A stretch of 64,000 nt of DNA from Flavobacterium sp. 9 (GTDB lineage Bacteria > Bacteroidota > Bacteroidia > Flavobacteriales > Flavobacteriaceae): the NCBI RefSeq assembly GCF_002754195.1, contig NZ_PEEU01000001.1, forward strand, positions 4,340,001 through 4,404,000, read 5' to 3'. Shown here in pieces: positions 46,566 to 55,236 of the stretch. A program made the translations under genes and the position numbers. The notes under the pieces were generated by a model. That model saw nothing but the letters and a program-made list of their open reading frames with translations, searched no databases and was not told the DNA's origin. Position 1 is the stretch's first letter, and each line of letters opens with the position of its first letter.

Positions 46566-47096
46566 ATGGCAATAACTTTACAGAAACGAATAGGATATTT
46601 TTGGCTTTTATTAGCAATTGTTAATCTTATTAATTCAGTTTATCAAACAATCCGAGGTTGGGGCACTTGGGGAATTTTAGGTAATGGTAATGTTTTTGTC
46701 AGACCTTATTTTGATCTTATTTTTCCGCAGTTATTATTCAAAAAGATTATCTTAGAATCAAATGAAGCTTATGCCGAATTTAGAACACTTCAATTGGGCT
46801 ATTTTATTGTTTTTAGTCTTCTTTCAGTATTAATTCCGATATGTTTGATTCTTAATGTGAAGTATTCCAGAGTAATAGCAAAAGTCTTTTTGATTTTATT
46901 TATAATATTAAATGCGTTTGCAATATTTGTAAAAATAACTCAATTTTTACCGGTTAGAGATAAATTTTCTGAATATGAAATCTTTAATAATAAATATGTA
47001 ATGAACCATATTTATTATTTTTCGATAATATCATTGATTGCAATTTTAATATATGTTGGATTATTTTATTGTAAAATAAAAAAAGAAGAAGTTTAA
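46566..47096 (+). CDS. Four-helix membrane protein, unknown function
   Basis: A 176-residue protein with four predicted membrane helices: FWLLLAIVNLINSVY (about 12-27), YFIVFSLLSVLIPICLILN (about 78-97), VFLILFIILNAFAIFVKIT (about 104-123), and IYYFSIISLIAILIYVGLF (about 151-169). No family is recognised and no conserved polar motif stands out. It stands alone between repeat-bearing gaps; the AT content is like that of its neighbours. Confidence 0.65.
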   Translation: MAITLQKRIGYFWLLLAIVNLINSVYQTIRGWGTWGILGNGNVFVRPYFDLIFPQLLFKKIILESNEAYAEFRTLQLGYFIVFSLLSVLIPICLILNVKYSRVIAKVFLILFIILNAFAIFVKITQFLPVRDKFSEYEIFNNKYVMNHIYYFSIISLIAILIYVGLFYCKIKKEEV

Positions 47097-47118
47097 AATT
47101 TAGATATTTCTACAATCT

Positions 47119-47218
47119 TGTCATTTCGAAGAACGAGAAATCTTCGCAAGTAACTCCGCGACAAGAATTAAATCTTTGTAGAGTTTCTCGCGAAGATTTC
47201 TCCTTCGTCGAAATGACA
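47119..47218. repeat. Fold-back element with TGTCATTTCGA arms, second copy
   Basis: Arms 47119-47147 and 47190-47218 (29 bp, two or three mismatches) enclose a 42-nt loop. The arms share TGTCATTTCGA and GAGAAATC with the element at 32802-32910. A CTTTGCGAG fragment and a CCGCT.A repeat follow up to 47300. Confidence 0.85.
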
Positions 47219-47306
47219 TAAAATGACATAAAAACTTAGCGTCTTTGCGAGATCAAAAAAAATCCGCTCATATCCGCTTAAATCCGTAAAATCTGCGTGC
47301 AATTTA

Positions 47307-49064
47307 TTAAACCGCTTCTTTATCAAAAATCAAATCCAATCCGCCAGCAATTAAATGTGCAACTTCTGGACGTTTAACTTTCAATTGATCAAGATGAACC
47401 AATACTTCTTGCAAAAGCTGATCTTCATTTGAATTCTTCAAAAGCTCAGCAATTTCAACAGAAAGCAACCAATCATTAGCATGATTTTCTTTCAGTTTAG
47501 TGAAGACAGATTTTAGTTCAGATTTCGAATCTTTATTTTCTCTCGTCAAGCGAACAGTTTGATAAAGAACTTCAAGATCATCGCGTTCGTCTGTATGTTT
47601 TGCTTTGATAGTAGTCGTTTTTGGAACAGTATTTATAAGATCAAAACTATTCACATCGGCTGGACCGGAAAAAGCAGAAACCACTTTTTTACCAATTGCC
47701 ATATCATAATTTCCCCAATCAGGCTGAAACAAAATCGTCTCGCCGTGAGTAACGGTACAATTTCTAAAACTAATCAGAATAATTTCTCCGTGTAAGTTTC
47801 TTGAACCCGTAATAATTTCACCTTCAACAATAATATTGCCTTCAAACTCAAGTTTTACTGTTTCATTTTCAACAATAGAATACGCTTGTAAATCCTTTGG
47901 ACTCATGTCTTCAATCGCTAAATTAAAGCCTTTTAGTTTCCCAATCGGACTTCCAAATCCATGAGGATGCGTTAAAGTTCCATGTCCAACCAATTCTTTT
48001 TCGCGATACGATAAAGCGGTTTTTCCAGTAGTCTGAATGTAAACTGGTTTTCCTTCATCTTCCAAAACATTAGTAAAAACACCCGAAACTTGCAAACCTG
48101 TACTCAATTCAATAGTTCCTAAAGCATTCGAATGAATTAGTTTTTGAATTCCCGAAAGTCCTCCGGTTCTTAAAGCCATTTTATTCGCAAACTCTTCAAG
48201 AATCAAACTCAAATAAGAAAAATTTGGTGTAACATAAAGCTGAGGTTGCAACTGCGTAATATCAAAATTTTGATTCGCAGCCGAGATGTCATAAGGGATT
48301 TTCTTTACATTATCCGTCATACACCAAGCACTTTCGCCTATCGAAGAAAGTAATCCGGCGCCATATATTTTTGGATTTTCAACAGTTCCTATTAAACCAT
48401 ATTCAACGGTCCACCAATGCAGATTTCGAATCTGAGCCATTTCAGACAATTCGCCCATATTATTCTGTAAATCGGCAACTGCTTTTTCAGCTTCGTCTAT
48501 TTTTTCTTGCGGAGTATCTTCGGCTTCTTTCAAAATCGAAAGCAATCGGATCGCCTCATACATCTGATAATCTTTGTGTGATGAAATTGCTTTACAGCCA
48601 ATTTCGCCAAAACGACGCAAATATTCAGCATATTCAGGATTCGCAATAATAGGAGCGTGACCGGCACCTTCGTGAATAATATCCGGTGCAGGCGTATATT
48701 CAATATGTTCTAATTGACGAATATCCGAAGCAATAACAAGCACATTATAAGCCTGAAATTCCATAAAAGCATTGGGCGGAATAAACCCGTCAACGGCAAC
48801 AGCAGCCCAGCCAATTTCGGTCAGAATTCTGTTCATTCCGTACATACTTGGAATAGAATCAACTTCGATTCCTGTTTTGCGCAAACCTTCTAAATACGAA
48901 CTATGAGCAACTTTTGATAAATAATCTACATTTTTACGCATTACGTAGCGCCAAACGGCCTGATTTATTGGCGTATAATCGCTATAATCCTGCGGTTTAA
49001 TAAATTGCTTTAAATGTTTAGGCAATCGCTCTAATAATGGGTTTGTTTCAATACTTGCATTCAT
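47307..49064 (-). CDS. phhA: Phenylalanine 4-monooxygenase, long Bacteroidota form
   Basis: A 585-residue aromatic amino acid hydroxylase that makes tyrosine from phenylalanine using a pterin cofactor and iron. The non-haem iron ligands are H131 and H136 (PDIIHEGAGHAPII) and E221 (HWWTVEYGLIG). Between the second His and the Glu there is an extra helical stretch (about 165-205) compared with the 40-residue spacing in the Pseudomonas enzyme. After the catalytic part (to about 300) comes a 280-residue C-terminal extension that I do not recognise. No ACT domain at the N-terminus. Monocistronic. Confidence 0.92.
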   Translation of the reverse strand: MNASIETNPLLERLPKHLKQFIKPQDYSDYTPINQAVWRYVMRKNVDYLSKVAHSSYLEGLRKTGIEVDSIPSMYGMNRILTEIGWAAVAVDGFIPPNAFMEFQAYNVLVIASDIRQLEHIEYTPAPDIIHEGAGHAPIIANPEYAEYLRRFGEIGCKAISSHKDYQMYEAIRLLSILKEAEDTPQEKIDEAEKAVADLQNNMGELSEMAQIRNLHWWTVEYGLIGTVENPKIYGAGLLSSIGESAWCMTDNVKKIPYDISAANQNFDITQLQPQLYVTPNFSYLSLILEEFANKMALRTGGLSGIQKLIHSNALGTIELSTGLQVSGVFTNVLEDEGKPVYIQTTGKTALSYREKELVGHGTLTHPHGFGSPIGKLKGFNLAIEDMSPKDLQAYSIVENETVKLEFEGNIIVEGEIITGSRNLHGEIILISFRNCTVTHGETILFQPDWGNYDMAIGKKVVSAFSGPADVNSFDLINTVPKTTTIKAKHTDERDDLEVLYQTVRLTRENKDSKSELKSVFTKLKENHANDWLLSVEIAELLKNSNEDQLLQEVLVHLDQLKVKRPEVAHLIAGGLDLIFDKEAV

Positions 49065-49202
49065 TTCGAAAACGTTGTAGATTAGAATGTAAAATTACGA
49101 ATTTACGACGCTATTTTTTGCTATTCATCACAATTTTTTTGTTCGAAATGATTTTTTATTGCAGTTTCGTTAGGTATTTGCTTGTTGTTATTTTGGTTTT
49201 CA

Positions 49203-49308
49203 GGAGCTGTTTCCTGCTCCCGAAGCCTCGGGACACTTGTATCTTTTTCTGTCTAAAGAAGCCAGAAAAAGGATACCGCTTCTATCAGGGCTAGGGCTTT
49301 AGTTTTCA
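49203..49308 (-). repeat. Structured dispersed repeat, copy 2 (inverted)
   Basis: This is the reverse complement of the element at 15121-15226, with the same order: GCCCTAGCCCTGATAGAAG, the TCTGG-hairpin, then CCCGAGGCTTCGGG (49232-49219). The hairpin base here is GTATC/GATAC where copy 1 has AAATC/GATTG. Confidence 0.8.
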
Positions 49309-49344
49309 AAAGAACTTTTTAATTATAATAATAGAAGTAGAGTT

Positions 49345-49785
49345 TTAGCAATCATTATTTTCATAATTTACTTTCTCCATTTTATCTTCATAGAATTGAA
49401 TGTCTTTTGCTGTCATGGGGACTTTCTTCAACTCCGTTTTCAGTTGTTTTTTGCTATCCGGACTTATCCACAATCCGTTAAGAGTAGTGTCATCTTTCTT
49501 TAAAATCATAACACCGGAAAATCCTTGTTCCACAAATATAAATTCGTGCTCATTCTTTTTATTTTGAGTAGCATCTAACTGAATCCAATTTCCGGATTTG
49601 TCGTAACGATACATTGAAGTATACATAAGATCGCCATTGCAAGGATGATTTTCTGCTTTTATATAAAAAGTTACCGCCGTTTTTCCGTCAATAGTTCCTT
49701 TGTATAAAATAGATTTAACTGTTTGTGCCTGAGCACCATTAAAAATAAAAAGAGAAAAAAGAAAAGATAGTAGAGCTTTTAGCAT
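49345..49785 (-). CDS. Small secreted protein of unknown function
   Basis: A 146-residue protein with a clear signal peptide (MLKALLSFLFSLFIFNGAQAQ). The mature part is beta-rich (GKTAVTFYIKAENH, GDLMYTSMYRYDKSGNWIQL, FSGVMILKKDDTTLNGLWIS) and ends with an acidic coil. No family is recognised. Convergent neighbours are absent; it lies 87 nt downstream of the truncated haemoglobin gene on the same strand and may be cotranscribed with it. Confidence 0.7.
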   Translation of the reverse strand: MLKALLSFLFSLFIFNGAQAQTVKSILYKGTIDGKTAVTFYIKAENHPCNGDLMYTSMYRYDKSGNWIQLDATQNKKNEHEFIFVEQGFSGVMILKKDDTTLNGLWISPDSKKQLKTELKKVPMTAKDIQFYEDKMEKVNYENNDC

Positions 49786-49872
49786 ATTTCGAATATTGGT
49801 TTGGTCAAATTTAACTATTTAAAAATTTGTAATCCAAAACTATATAGAGAAATATCCGACAATTTTTTCTGA

Positions 49873-50259
49873 TTAATGATTGTCTGCGTTTCTAAAATAT
49901 TCAATTTTATGATTGAACATAAAAGCCATATTTGTGGCGCGCATTTTTGCCTCTTCTGTAATTGGTCCTGAAAATTGAGTGTCAATTGTAGTATTAAAAA
50001 TTTCAATCCAACGATCAAAATGAGTTTTGTCTACCGGCAATTGTTTGTGCGGAGGAAAAGGACTTCCTGAATAAGCACGGACATCAAATAAAATAGTTTG
50101 CCAAAAGCCGTACATTTTTTCTAAATGCACAGGCCAGCGATCTTGTAATTTATCATTGAAAATTGGACCAAGAAGATCATCCTTTCTAATATTATCATAA
50201 AAAGTATTGACCATTATTTTTATATCCTCGAGGTTCGAAATATCTTTAAGAGTTGCCAT
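49873..50259 (-). CDS. Group III truncated haemoglobin
   Basis: A 128-residue 2-on-2 globin. Residues FYDNIRKDDLLGPIF carry the B-helix Phe20-Tyr21, WQTILFD the E-helix region, and H80 in DKTHFDRWIEIF is the proximal haem ligand. The pattern matches group III (trHbP). Such globins bind O2 or NO and often aid nitrosative-stress tolerance, but no partner gene is present here. A -7-type box (TATTTTTG on the minus strand, 50290-50283) lies 24 nt upstream of the start. Confidence 0.9.
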   Translation of the reverse strand: MATLKDISNLEDIKIMVNTFYDNIRKDDLLGPIFNDKLQDRWPVHLEKMYGFWQTILFDVRAYSGSPFPPHKQLPVDKTHFDRWIEIFNTTIDTQFSGPITEEAKMRATNMAFMFNHKIEYFRNADNH

Positions 50260-50282
50260 GTTTTATGCTATAATGTGAAGTG

Positions 50283-50290
50283 CAAAAATA
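50283..50290 (-). promoter_or_regulatory. -7 promoter box of the truncated haemoglobin gene
   Basis: The minus strand reads TATTTTTG (TAnnTTTG). The remaining 50291-50656 gap is very AT-rich and shows no gene or repeat. Confidence 0.4.
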
Positions 50291-50656
50291 CGATATAAGA
50301 TCGCTTCCGTTTTCTGATATTTATCATTTTAAGATTATTTTATCTAAAGTAAATTAATCTCCAAATACTCCCATTTTCAGGCTAGATCTTGCATTTATGA
50401 GGCTAAAATATAAGATGTCTTGTATTTGTATAGTTTTAAAGTAAGATTTTAATTATTTATTAATTATAAACAATTGAAAGACAATAGTTTAAAAAATGGT
50501 TAGATAAGTTTTTGTAGAGGAAAATTCTTAGTTTGATGTGTATTTGTAAAGTTGAATAAATGTCATTTTAATTAAAATTAACATAATATTGTTGTGAATT
50601 ATTAAAATTAGTCTTAAAAAATGAGAAAAATTAAATTATCAAAAAACTGAAAAACT

Positions 50657-53062
50657 ATGCACAAAACTACCCAAAAACCTAAAAACCGAATAAAAGCTAC
50701 GATAATGATAAAGGTCATTATGATGCTTTTGTTTATTACTAGTGTAAATGCTCAAACAGTTACTCCTTGGATAACTTCAGGAGATCAAACGAAATTATTA
50801 CAACAACAAGCTACCGTTAGCTTCGGGACAAATTCAGGATCTAATCCTTCGACGGTAACCGTTAATGCCGGAACAACTTACCAGACAATGGACGGATTTG
50901 GTTATACACTAACCGAAGGAAGTTGCGAAGTAATTAGCGGAATGGCCGCAACTCAGCAAAATCAATTATTGAATGATTTGTATAATCCAACTACAGGTTT
51001 AAACGCAAATGTAATTCGTATTAGTATTGGAGCTTCAGATTTAAGCAGTTCTTCTTATAGTTATAATGAAATTTCGGGAGATGTTAACATGAATAATTTT
51101 AGCCTAAACGGACCAGATTTAACCTATTTGATTCCGATTATAAAAAAGATTCAGTTAATTAATCCAAACATAAAAATATTAGCAACGCCATGGTCAGCTC
51201 CACGTTGGATGAAAACCAATAATTCATGGGTTGGCGGAAGTTTGCAAACGCAATATTATGCGGCTTACGCTAAGTATTTTGTAAAATATTTTGCAGCAAT
51301 GCAGGCACAGGGAATTTCTATTTGGGGAATCACACCTCAAAATGAACCTGAAAATCCAAATAATGAGCCAAGTATGCTGATGAATTCTACAGAACAAAAG
51401 AATTTTATCAATCAACAACTTGGACCACAAATGGCTGCAGCCGGGTATGGCGGAGTAAAAATCATTGCTTTTGATCACAATTGCGATAATACAGCTTATC
51501 CTATTGATGTTTTGAATAATAGCAGTTATGTTGACGGAGCAGCATTTCACTTGTATTTAGGAAATATTTCGGCGATGTCAACTGTACGAAATGCAACCAA
51601 CAAAAATGTTTATTTTACAGAACAATATACTGGTTCGGGCGGAAGCTTTAGCGGTGATTTTGGCTGGCACATGCAAAACGTCGTTATCGGAAGTACCAAT
51701 AACTGGGCAAAAACGGTATTAGAATGGAATGCAGCAAATAATTCCAGCCTTGGACCACGTACTCCGGGAGGATGCAACACTTGTTTAGGAGCTATTACGG
51801 TTAACAATAGTACAAGTTATACTAAAAATGTAGCGTATTATATTATTGGGCAAATCTCAAAATTTGTAAAACCGGGTGCTTTAAGAATCAGTTCTTCGAG
51901 TACAAGCGGTACAATATTTTCTGCCGGATTTAAAAACCCTGATGGATCTATTGCGCTTGTAGTTTATAATTCAGGATCTGCAAATACAATCAAAGTAGTA
52001 TCAGGATCTTCGGCATTTAATTATGCTGTTCCTGCATCTTCTGCTGTGACGTTTAATTGGGGAGCTTCAAATCCGGTTGCAGTTACAGGAGTGAGTGTTA
52101 GTCCAGGTTCTGCAACAATTACAGCAGGGCAAACACAGCAATTAACAGCAACAATTTCGCCAAGTAATGCAACAAATACAGCTGTAAATTGGAGTTCAAG
52201 TAATACTTCTGTAGCAACTGTAAATTCAAACGGATTGGTTTCTGGAGTTTCTGCTGGAAATGCTACAATCACAGTTACTACGGTAGACGGTTCTAAAACC
52301 GCAACGAGCGCCATAACAGTAAATGCCGGAACAACAGGATTTCCGGGATATTATAATATTATTTCAAGAAACAGTAATAAAGGTTTAGATGTTGCAGATA
52401 ATTCAACTACAAGCGGAGGAAGAATTCAGCAATATGATGTAACTGGCGGTGGAGGAAACAATCAACGCTGGAAATTTGTTTCTACAGGAAGTGGCAGCTA
52501 TTACATTATCGTAAAATCTACAGGAATGTATTTGGCAGTTGAAAATAATGGTACGGCAAATGGATTGAAAGTGCAGCAAAAAACGTTCTCTAGTTCTAAT
52601 GAATTTAAATGGACTGTTAATAGTCTTGGAGGTGGATATTACAGTATTATCAACGTAAACAGTAATAAATCGCTGGATGTTGAAAATGTTTCTACAGCAA
52701 ATGGAGCAAATATCCAGGTTTGGGATTATACAAGCGGATTAAACCAACAATGGCAATTTGTTCAGGTAGAATCAACAGCAAAAAGAGCTTTAGCAGAAAT
52801 TGCGACAACTGGAGAAACTTCAGCTGATATGACAATTTTTATTAATCCGACAAATGATTATTTAAAAATTGATACTAATCATGAAGGAAGTGCAACTGTA
52901 GAGGTATTCAATATTGGAGGACAAAACATAATCAAGAAAAATGTAGATTTTGTAAAAGGAAATCCATCTGAAATTGAGGTTTCAAGACTTCCAAAAGGAG
53001 TTTATATCGTGAGAGTAAATGATAAGACCGGTTCTTACTCTAAAAAAGTCCTGAAACAATAA
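50657..53062 (+). CDS. Secreted GH30 glycoside hydrolase with Big2, ricin-B and T9SS sorting domains
   Basis: An 801-residue exoenzyme. A signal peptide ends about 33 (TSVNAQ). The GH30 catalytic module (about 60-470) starts YQTMDGFGYTLTEGS, with acid/base E230 (ITPQNEPE) and nucleophile E322 (VYFTEQYTG). A bacterial Ig-like Big2 domain follows (about 475-555, GVSVSPGSATITAGQTQQL), then a ricin-type beta-trefoil (about 560-705, YYNIISRNSNKGLDVADN, NQRWKF, NQQWQF) and a T9SS sorting domain (about 730-801, VEVFNIGGQN ... LPKGVYIVRVND). It probably attacks beta-linked plant or microbial polysaccharide such as xylan or beta-1,6-glucan outside the cell. The exact substrate is not readable. Stands alone. 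Confidence 0.93.
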   Translation: MHKTTQKPKNRIKATIMIKVIMMLLFITSVNAQTVTPWITSGDQTKLLQQQATVSFGTNSGSNPSTVTVNAGTTYQTMDGFGYTLTEGSCEVISGMAATQQNQLLNDLYNPTTGLNANVIRISIGASDLSSSSYSYNEISGDVNMNNFSLNGPDLTYLIPIIKKIQLINPNIKILATPWSAPRWMKTNNSWVGGSLQTQYYAAYAKYFVKYFAAMQAQGISIWGITPQNEPENPNNEPSMLMNSTEQKNFINQQLGPQMAAAGYGGVKIIAFDHNCDNTAYPIDVLNNSSYVDGAAFHLYLGNISAMSTVRNATNKNVYFTEQYTGSGGSFSGDFGWHMQNVVIGSTNNWAKTVLEWNAANNSSLGPRTPGGCNTCLGAITVNNSTSYTKNVAYYIIGQISKFVKPGALRISSSSTSGTIFSAGFKNPDGSIALVVYNSGSANTIKVVSGSSAFNYAVPASSAVTFNWGASNPVAVTGVSVSPGSATITAGQTQQLTATISPSNATNTAVNWSSSNTSVATVNSNGLVSGVSAGNATITVTTVDGSKTATSAITVNAGTTGFPGYYNIISRNSNKGLDVADNSTTSGGRIQQYDVTGGGGNNQRWKFVSTGSGSYYIIVKSTGMYLAVENNGTANGLKVQQKTFSSSNEFKWTVNSLGGGYYSIINVNSNKSLDVENVSTANGANIQVWDYTSGLNQQWQFVQVESTAKRALAEIATTGETSADMTIFINPTNDYLKIDTNHEGSATVEVFNIGGQNIIKKNVDFVKGNPSEIEVSRLPKGVYIVRVNDKTGSYSKKVLKQ

Positions 53063-53104
53063 TTACAAATTTAGAATTCAATTAGTAATTTTATATTTGA
53101 ATTT

Positions 53105-53142
53105 AAAGGCTGTCTGATTCTGATATCAGACAGCCTTTTGCT
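53105..53142. terminator. Shared terminator between the GH30 gene and ilvA
   Basis: AAAGGCTGTCTGA (53105-53117) pairs with TCAGACAGCCTTT (53126-53138). T-rich sequence follows on the plus strand; the minus-strand side is weaker. Confidence 0.85.
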
Positions 53143-53144
53143 TT

Positions 53145-54389
53145 TTATCCTATTAATTGTGTAAACAAATCCTGATTGTCATTTAAGTATTGAAATTCAA
53201 AACCATTTTTTGTCATATTCATTTTAATGGCCATAATATCGTTTTTGTTTTTCAATTCTAATCCCACAACTACAGAACCTACTTCACGACTATTTTTCTT
53301 AGCAAATTGAAAGTAAGTAATATCATCATCAGGACCTAAAATATTGTTTACAAACTCCTTTAAAGCTCCGGGACGTTGTGGAAACTGAATCATAAAATAA
53401 TGCATTAAGCCTTCATATAATAAGGAGCGTTCTTTTATTTCGGCCGTTCTTTCGATATCATTATTACTTCCGCTTACGACGCAAACGACAGTTTTACCTT
53501 TTATTTTATCCTTATAAAAGTCTAAAGCTGCAATAGTCAATGCGCCCGCAGGTTCTACAACCATTGCTTCTTCATTGTATAAACGTAAAATTGTGGTACA
53601 GACTTTTCCTTCGGGAACCAAGACGATATCTTCTAAATTGTAGCGACAGATTTCAAAAGTTTTATCGCCAACTTGTTTTACTGCTGCGCCATCTACAAAT
53701 TTATCGATTGTGGTTAAAGCCGTATTTTTATTTTCTTCAATCGAAGTTTTCATCGAAGGAGCGCCTTTTGGCTCCACGCCAATAATTTTAGTATTTGGGC
53801 TTAGATGTTTAAAAACTTCAGATAGTCCGGAAGCTAATCCGCCGCCGCCAATCGGGACAAAAACGTAATCAATAGGCTCTTTGTAATTTTCGAGAATTTC
53901 TAATCCAACAGTTCCCTGACCTGCAATGACTTTTTCGTCATCAAAAGGATGAATAAAGATTTTATGATTTTTGATAGCATCGGCTGTAGCCGAAGCATAA
54001 GCATCATCAAAAGTATCTCCGGTAAGAACAATTTCTACAAATGATTTTCCAAACAATTGCACTTGTTTTACTTTTTGTTTTGGAGTTGTTTTAGGCATAT
54101 AAATTTTGCCTTGTATTTGCAAAAGATGACAAGAATAAGCAACACCTTGAGCATGGTTTCCAGCACTTGCGCAAACAATTCCGGTTGCTTTTTCGACATC
54201 ATTTAACGAAGAAATTTTGTTGTAAGCGCCTCTAATTTTGTACGACCGCACAATTTGTAAATCTTCTCTTTTTAATAAAATAGTAGATTCAAATTCTTCT
54301 GAAAGATTCAGATTTTGCGTGAGTGGAGTAGCGGCGACTACATTTTCAAGCTGTTTTTTGGCAGCAAGTACTTCGTTAAATAAATTCAT
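53145..54389 (-). CDS. ilvA: Threonine ammonia-lyase (biosynthetic threonine dehydratase)
   Basis: A 414-residue PLP enzyme converting threonine to 2-oxobutanoate, the first step to isoleucine. K51 in SYKIRGAYNK binds PLP; the phosphate loop is PIGGGGLASG. One ACT-like regulatory domain (about 330-410, FMIQFPQRPGALKEFVNNIL ... VVGLELKNKNDI) is present, making it the single-ACT form. No other ilv gene is adjacent. Just upstream of the start lies a CCACAGATT inverted repeat (54404-54461). Confidence 0.93.
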   Translation of the reverse strand: MNLFNEVLAAKKQLENVVAATPLTQNLNLSEEFESTILLKREDLQIVRSYKIRGAYNKISSLNDVEKATGIVCASAGNHAQGVAYSCHLLQIQGKIYMPKTTPKQKVKQVQLFGKSFVEIVLTGDTFDDAYASATADAIKNHKIFIHPFDDEKVIAGQGTVGLEILENYKEPIDYVFVPIGGGGLASGLSEVFKHLSPNTKIIGVEPKGAPSMKTSIEENKNTALTTIDKFVDGAAVKQVGDKTFEICRYNLEDIVLVPEGKVCTTILRLYNEEAMVVEPAGALTIAALDFYKDKIKGKTVVCVVSGSNNDIERTAEIKERSLLYEGLMHYFMIQFPQRPGALKEFVNNILGPDDDITYFQFAKKNSREVGSVVVGLELKNKNDIMAIKMNMTKNGFEFQYLNDNQDLFTQLIG

Positions 54390-54403
54390 GTTGTTTGTTG
54401 TTT

Positions 54404-54461
54404 TTTTGCCACAGATTAAATGATTTAAAAAGATTTTTAATCTGTGAAATCTGTGGCAAAA
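54404..54461. repeat. CCACAGATT inverted repeat
   Basis: TTTTGCCACAGATT (54404-54417) pairs with AATCTGTGGCAAAA (54448-54461). Single arms of the same family occur near 22080 and 32760. Confidence 0.75.
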
Positions 54462-54486
54462 TGTTTTTGTAATATTTTTTAAAATA

Positions 54487-54515
54487 AAAAAACCTCCCGA
54501 TTTGGGAGGTTTTTA
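54487..54515 (-). terminator. Terminator of the DUF4136 gene
   Basis: AACCTCCC (54491-54498) pairs with GGGAGGTT (54504-54511). On the minus strand it is followed by TTTTTTATTTT. Confidence 0.85.
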
Positions 54516-54642
54516 TAAATTGTATTTTGTTTACTTATTTATATAATACCTCGCCATTATTGCTGAATTGCAATAATAGTAATAGAGATAATAATGTTAT
54601 TTAAGTTTTTCATTTCAAATAATTGAATGGCAAATGTATTAA

Positions 54643-55185
54643 TTATTTTTTAACCGGAGGATATTGAGCTAAAATTTTAGTCACAAATTCAGCAACTTTT
54701 TCATCTTTTTTATCCACATTTTTGGTTAAAGTTCCAATACCTTCACCTTGCCAGATCATTTCTTTCTTTTTTGCATCAATTAAATCAATGTATAAAGTTC
54801 CTTGTGTAGAAGTTGAAACAGTGGTTTGTCCTCCGTATCCATACATCATGTAAGGATTCCACCCGTATCCCCAACCGTAACCCCATCCGGCATTAAATTG
54901 GTTAACATCAACTTGTTCTCTTGATTTAGTAAAAATGTTTACTAATAAATCTGGGTTTTCACTTTTGGTAAAACCTTTGGCTTGCATTTGATCATCAATG
55001 GCACGTAGAATACGTCTTTTATCCAAATCAGATATTTCGACCTTATCAATTCCCGGCTTAAAAAAAGCATAAGTTTTATAAGGCGCAAAATCTACGTTTT
55101 TATCATAATCAGAATAAACACTAACCGTACTGCATGAAGCTAGTATTAAGAGCAAAAAAACGGGTACTAATTTGAATGTTTTCAT
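54643..55185 (-). CDS. DUF4136 lipoprotein
   Basis: The start is set at ATG 55185 (MKTFKLVPVFLLLILASCST), which puts the lipobox LASC at the normal distance; a start nine codons upstream is possible but less typical. The 180-residue product has the DUF4136 pattern: VSVYSDYDKNVDFAPYKTYAFF, RRILRAIDDQMQAKGFTKS, PDLLVNIFTKS, a Gly/Trp/Tyr-rich turn, GTLYIDLIDAKKKEMIWQGEG. A lipoprotein of the periplasm or outer membrane, function unknown. It follows hutU by about 50 nt on the same strand. Confidence 0.88.
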   Translation of the reverse strand: MKTFKLVPVFLLLILASCSTVSVYSDYDKNVDFAPYKTYAFFKPGIDKVEISDLDKRRILRAIDDQMQAKGFTKSENPDLLVNIFTKSREQVDVNQFNAGWGYGWGYGWNPYMMYGYGGQTTVSTSTQGTLYIDLIDAKKKEMIWQGEGIGTLTKNVDKKDEKVAEFVTKILAQYPPVKK

Positions 55186-55236
55186 ATGTTTGGAAATTTT
55201 AAATGTTCTCATTTTAAATCAAATACGAAACTTTGT

